Source: Aureispira sp964404215 | Lineage (GTDB): Bacteria > Bacteroidota > Bacteroidia > Chitinophagales > Saprospiraceae | Length of the DNA stretch: 19,019 bases | Direction: 5' to 3' | NCBI GenBank assembly: GCA_964404215.1 | Contig: CAYOJF010000095.1 | Location: 1-19,019 of the forward strand | In this document: positions 15,982 through 19,019 of the stretch, one piece after another | How the letters are laid out: every line of letters starts with the position of its first letter | How positions within the stretch are numbered: position 1 is the stretch's first letter | The notes under the pieces: model-generated | What the model was told of the DNA's origin: nothing | Databases searched by the model: none | The model's input: only the letters and a program-made list of their open reading frames with translations | Translations under genes and position numbers: made by a program

Positions 15982-15989
15982 TATTTTTG
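15982..15989 (+). promoter_or_regulatory. Candidate -7 promoter box for the GT-C cassette
   Basis: TATTTTTG matches TAnnTTTG and lies 28 bases before the ATG at 16018, inside the 37-base divergent gap, which would give a short leader of about 20 bases. No -33 element is visible at the usual spacing. Confidence 0.35.
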
Positions 15990-16017
15990 TAATTTGAGTG
16001 AATAATAATCGTAATTC

Positions 16018-17352
16018 ATGCAAAAAGTAGCTAAAAAAGAACAGATATCCAAACAAGTCCTATGGATAGTATTAGGGGCGGTATTCCTTCTTTTTCCTGC
16101 TTTCTATAATGGATACCCACTTGTCTATGCTGATACATCTACCTATTTATCGGCAGGATTCGAACTAGAAACTCCACTAGACCGCCCGATTACTTATAGT
16201 CTATTCTTAAGAATTGCTAGTCTAAATGGAGCTAGTTTGTGGAGTGTTATTTTTATACAAGGGCTATTAATAAGTTATCTGATTCACCAGTTACTTCTAA
16301 TATTATTCCCTGCTGTCTCTATTCGCTTTTTCCGAAATACACTATTTTTCCTAGCCTTAGGAACTACTCTACCATGGACGGTTAGTCAGCTGATTCCTGA
16401 TATCTTCACTCCTGTTTTGTTGCTCTGTGTTACCATCTTATTAGTAGGACACACACAGCTCTCCAAAAAAACTACTCTAGCTCTCTACTCTTTGTTCTTG
16501 GTTGCTACAGCTATGCACATTTCTCATTTCACCTTCAATATTATTTTCCTACTGGGGATCTATTGCCTATCTAAATTGGGTTGGTTATTACCTAAAGGAA
16601 AAATACACTTCCGTTCTATAGCCATTTTTTTGTTACTCACAGGCATTAGTTTCATTACCATGAGTGCAGCAATTTCTAAATCCAAACATGGTTTTTTGAT
16701 GGGAGCTATGATAGAGAATGGTGTTATTCAACCTTATTTAGAGGAGTATTGCCCAACCGAAGATTATCAAATCTGTGCTTATCGTAACGAATTACCTGAT
16801 AGAGGTTACTTATTCCTATGGGATGAAGCAAGTCCCTTCTATCAATTAGGCGGTTGGAAAAACACCAAAGAAGAGTTCAATACCATTATTTACCACACAT
16901 TGACAGAACCCAAGTATATAGGACTTCATATTCAAGCCTCTCTACGAGCTACTTTCAATCAACTATGTCGATTTCGTGTAGGAGATGGCAATGGGATGTT
17001 TCTAGAAAAAACCTTGCTTTATCAACGGATTCAAGCATACATAGGGCATGAAATTCCTATTTACAGCAACAGTAGACAAAATAAACAAACCTTATTCTAT
17101 ATCAATTATTGCAACTGGTGGTTATACAGCATCGTCTTACTTAGTATAGTAGTATTTCTATTTCGGTGGAAAATAATTTCAAATAATCCTAATCTATATT
17201 TCGTCACCCTTCTTCTCCTTATTGCTATCCTACTCAATGCCTGGTCCTGTGGTACTTTTGCTAATGCTATTAATCGACTCGGCTCTAAAGTTATATGGCT
17301 ATTTCCTTTATTAGTTTGGTGTTCCTTATCTACCAAAAAGGTATCTCAATAA
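16018..17352 (+). CDS. Multi-pass membrane protein, GT-C glycosyltransferase-like
   Basis: A 444-residue protein with about ten hydrophobic segments. The first (~13-30) is followed by a short outer loop NGYPLVYADTSTYLSAGF with Asp39, and DRPITYSLFLR; an acidic residue in the first loop is the typical catalytic position of GT-C enzymes, which use lipid-phosphate sugar donors on the periplasmic face. A large soluble loop at about 225-330 contains EEYCPTEDYQICAYRNELP, FLWDEASPFYQLGGW and TEPKYIGLH, blocks I recall from uncharacterised Bacteroidota membrane proteins of this type. Substrate is unknown. It overlaps nothing and is followed after 10 bases by a second GT-C protein. It starts at ATG 16018. 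A non-enzymatic membrane role is the alternative. Confidence 0.75.
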   Translation: MQKVAKKEQISKQVLWIVLGAVFLLFPAFYNGYPLVYADTSTYLSAGFELETPLDRPITYSLFLRIASLNGASLWSVIFIQGLLISYLIHQLLLILFPAVSIRFFRNTLFFLALGTTLPWTVSQLIPDIFTPVLLLCVTILLVGHTQLSKKTTLALYSLFLVATAMHISHFTFNIIFLLGIYCLSKLGWLLPKGKIHFRSIAIFLLLTGISFITMSAAISKSKHGFLMGAMIENGVIQPYLEEYCPTEDYQICAYRNELPDRGYLFLWDEASPFYQLGGWKNTKEEFNTIIYHTLTEPKYIGLHIQASLRATFNQLCRFRVGDGNGMFLEKTLLYQRIQAYIGHEIPIYSNSRQNKQTLFYINYCNWWLYSIVLLSIVVFLFRWKIISNNPNLYFVTLLLLIAILLNAWSCGTFANAINRLGSKVIWLFPLLVWCSLSTKKVSQ

Positions 17353-17362
17353 GTAATTCTCT

Positions 17363-18823
17363 ATGCTCTCCATTAGTAAAAACAATACTATTCATCACCT
17401 ACTCCTTACCATTCTTTCAGTAGTATTAATTAGTTTTTTAGGTTACGATCTATGGACAAGAGGAGCATTTGTAGACAGTGTTTTTTATGGAGCTATTGCC
17501 CAAAATTTAGCTGAAGATTATGGAGGTTACTGGACATTAAGTGCTACTCAGAATCCCTATTTTGGGTCTTTTTATGGACATCCTCCTTTAGGAATTTGGT
17601 TACTTTCGTTTGCCATGCAGCTCTTTGATGGGCATTTCGGAACAGAACGTCTCTTTTCTATTTTTAATCTTATTTTACTTTGGGTGGGAATCTATAAAAT
17701 ATGGTCTTTAAGTCGCCCTCAGCACATACCAAAAGCTTCTATTTGGCTAGTAGTATTATTTTGGTTGGTCATGCCCATCAATATTTGGAGCTATAGCCAA
17801 TATATGTTAGAAAACACCATGGCTGTTTTTATTATTTGGGCTATTTATTGGTTTATTAAAGCAGTTCAAAAAGATAGTTTTATCGCAATTGGAGTCGCTA
17901 CTTTATTTACGATATTGGCTACCTTTACCAAAGGTCCTGTTGGTTTGTTTCCATTAATATGTCCACTCATTCACTGGTTTGTATTTCGAAAGCTTTCTTT
18001 ACTCAAAATAGTAACTTGGGAGCTTTGTTCTGTACTAGGAATTATTCTTTTCTATAGTATCCTGTATTCTAGTAGCACTGCCGCTGCAGAATACATGACT
18101 ATTTACTGGGATAAACAACTGATGGGTAGCCTAAATGGATCGAACAATCTTGCTAGTCATCGTTTTTATATCCTTGAAATGCTATTCTTAGAGGGGATTG
18201 TCTCTTGGGCAAGTCTAATCTTCTGTCTACTATGGTCTAAACCAAAAATATTCGCTCTAAGTACTAATGGCAAATGGGTATTCTGTTTTATACTAGTTAC
18301 ACTAGCTGGCTCCTTGCCTATGCTAGTTAGTCCTAAGCAGATGAAATTTTATCTAATTCCAGCCCTTCCATTTTTGGCTTTAGCTGCTGCCCAAATGGTA
18401 TTACCACTGCTACAACAGCGATTGTCCCATATCAAAAAACATTCTTCTTCGTTATACTATAGCTTAATTCCTTTACTAATTAGTTCTTTCTCTCTTAGTA
18501 TCTCTAGATACGGTTTAGCAACAAGAGATTCCATCAAAATCAAAGAAGTATTGTATCTAAGCAATATACTCCCTCCTAATACAAAAGGAATTCTACACAG
18601 TCCCCAAGTAGATTATATTGCCGAGTGTTATTTCGCTCGTTATGGAGCAATTTACCTCAACAATCATAGCTGGCAACCCACTACTGCTGCAGAAGAAGCT
18701 GATCGCACCTATTATCTATTAGTCGAAAAAAATTACCGTTCGCCCATAGAGCCTTATTATATCAAAAATGATAGCGTAAGTAATCAACTGGAAGTTTGGA
18801 ATCTGTTTGAGCTAAAAAAATAA
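17363..18823 (+). CDS. GT39/ArnT-type (PMT) glycosyltransferase, multi-pass membrane protein
   Basis: A 486-residue protein with roughly a dozen hydrophobic segments in the GT-C fold of the PMT_2/ArnT family, which moves sugars from polyprenyl-phosphate donors to lipid A, proteins or other glycans at the periplasmic side of the inner membrane. The first outer loop has GAFVDSVFYGAIAQNLAED with the conserved acidic residue Asp38, and YGGYWTLSATQNPYFGSFYGHPPLGIWL, the GHPPL motif being typical of the family. TKGPVGLFPL and SPKQMKFYLIPALPF are further family-like stretches. The C-terminal ~100 residues form a soluble periplasmic tail (LPPNTKGILHSPQVDYIAECYFARYGAIYL). It forms an operon with the upstream GT-C-like gene (10-base gap). 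The acceptor cannot be inferred. Confidence 0.88.
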   Translation: MLSISKNNTIHHLLLTILSVVLISFLGYDLWTRGAFVDSVFYGAIAQNLAEDYGGYWTLSATQNPYFGSFYGHPPLGIWLLSFAMQLFDGHFGTERLFSIFNLILLWVGIYKIWSLSRPQHIPKASIWLVVLFWLVMPINIWSYSQYMLENTMAVFIIWAIYWFIKAVQKDSFIAIGVATLFTILATFTKGPVGLFPLICPLIHWFVFRKLSLLKIVTWELCSVLGIILFYSILYSSSTAAAEYMTIYWDKQLMGSLNGSNNLASHRFYILEMLFLEGIVSWASLIFCLLWSKPKIFALSTNGKWVFCFILVTLAGSLPMLVSPKQMKFYLIPALPFLALAAAQMVLPLLQQRLSHIKKHSSSLYYSLIPLLISSFSLSISRYGLATRDSIKIKEVLYLSNILPPNTKGILHSPQVDYIAECYFARYGAIYLNNHSWQPTTAAEEADRTYYLLVEKNYRSPIEPYYIKNDSVSNQLEVWNLFELKK

Positions 18824-19019
18824 GGAGGTACTAAGGATTAAACGCCTTGATTATCAATAGCAAAGCCATAAAGTGAGGAGCAAAGCACTTTCAAGCAAAA
18901 GTGACGTTTGATATTATTTGTAAATCAATGACTTATGCTATTTTAGGGATATTCAAAAGTAAAACAAATTATTGATGTTCTTCTTTCCATTGCCGAAAGA
19001 AGCAAAGTCTAGAGCTAAG
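18824..19019. other. Non-coding region with inverted and direct repeats
   Basis: No gene is visible. AGCAAAGC occurs twice (18859-18866 and 18879-18886). AAAGTG at 18870-18875 and again at 18898-18903 can each pair with CACTTT at 18886-18891, giving two mutually exclusive hairpins. An outer pair ATTAAACG at 18837-18844 with CGTTTGAT at 18905-18912 (one G-U) could enclose them. CTTCTTTC at 18980-18987 pairs perfectly with GAAAGAAG at 18995-19002 around a 7-base loop. No clear terminator T-run follows. It may be a dispersed intergenic repeat or a structured RNA; this is inference. Confidence 0.45.
18980..19002. repeat. Perfect 8-bp inverted repeat near the window end
   Basis: CTTCTTTC and GAAAGAAG flank the loop CATTGCC. 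Neither strand continues into a clear T-run, so it is not a textbook terminator. It may be part of a dispersed intergenic element. Confidence 0.45.

Noticed and set aside
15981..16052. 24-residue N-terminal extension of the gamma-carbonic anhydrase
   Set aside because: It overlaps the start of the divergent GT-C gene and bears no resemblance to the family, whose usual start matches ATG 15980.
18822..18829. AAGGAGGT, a perfect Shine-Dalgarno-like sequence at the stop of the last gene
   Set aside because: No start codon or open frame follows at a suitable distance, and genes here do not use Shine-Dalgarno sites; most likely coincidence.
1..19019. CRISPR arrays, tRNA/rRNA genes, IS elements, toxin-antitoxin or defence genes
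   Set aside because: None seen on either strand: no regularly spaced repeats, no tRNA T-loop consensus, no transposase or integrase motifs.

Overview
The window looks like chromosomal backbone from a low-GC (roughly 35-40%) member of the Bacteroidota. The evidence is the gene families (DUF5686 outer-membrane barrel with a CarboxypepD_reg-like plug, multidomain TlpA-type thioredoxin, eukaryote-like GlnRS, TatC with a cysteine-containing first periplasmic loop, RecQ with a long acidic tail), start codons preceded by A-rich rather than Shine-Dalgarno sequence, and several Bacteroidota-type -7 promoter boxes (TAnnTTTG). A Saprospiria-type organism (Aureispira/Saprospira-like) is a guess from overall feel, not shown by the sequence. 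There is no tRNA or rRNA gene, CRISPR array, insertion sequence, phage gene or recognisable defence system.

Layout. 1-531 is non-coding but rich in inverted repeats. 532-1266 encodes a lipoprotein that resembles the N-terminal half of a TlpA-family protein without its thioredoxin domain. glnS (1337-3070) follows and ends in a strong bidirectional terminator. On the minus strand come a TPR protein (5048-4518) and two tandem paralogous lipoproteins (4392-3793 and 3782-3192). On the plus strand a DUF5686 outer-membrane protein (5267-7825) is followed after one base by a TlpA-like thioredoxin protein (7827-9275). Then comes tatC (9457-10302) behind a leader with two perfect hairpins, and a 19-bp bidirectional terminator separates it from the convergent recQ (12589-10379).

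The second part has an ABM-domain protein plus a secreted protein built of three ~80-residue repeats (12867-13997). Convergent to it are an S41 peptidase (15393-14002) and a gamma-carbonic anhydrase (15980-15456). Divergent from the carbonic anhydrase, only 37 bp away, is a two-gene cassette of GT-C-type membrane proteins (16018-18823). The last ~190 bases are non-coding and carry inverted and direct repeats.

How the genes fit together: most are housekeeping or cell-envelope functions (protein export by Tat, periplasmic thiol chemistry, outer-membrane barrel, lipoproteins, probable glycan or lipid glycosylation, envelope proteolysis). I see no convincing new multi-gene system. The items most worth following up are the structured tatC leader, the triple-repeat secreted protein, the thioredoxin-less TlpA-like lipoprotein, and the tandem lipoprotein pair with an unusually conserved 3' end.
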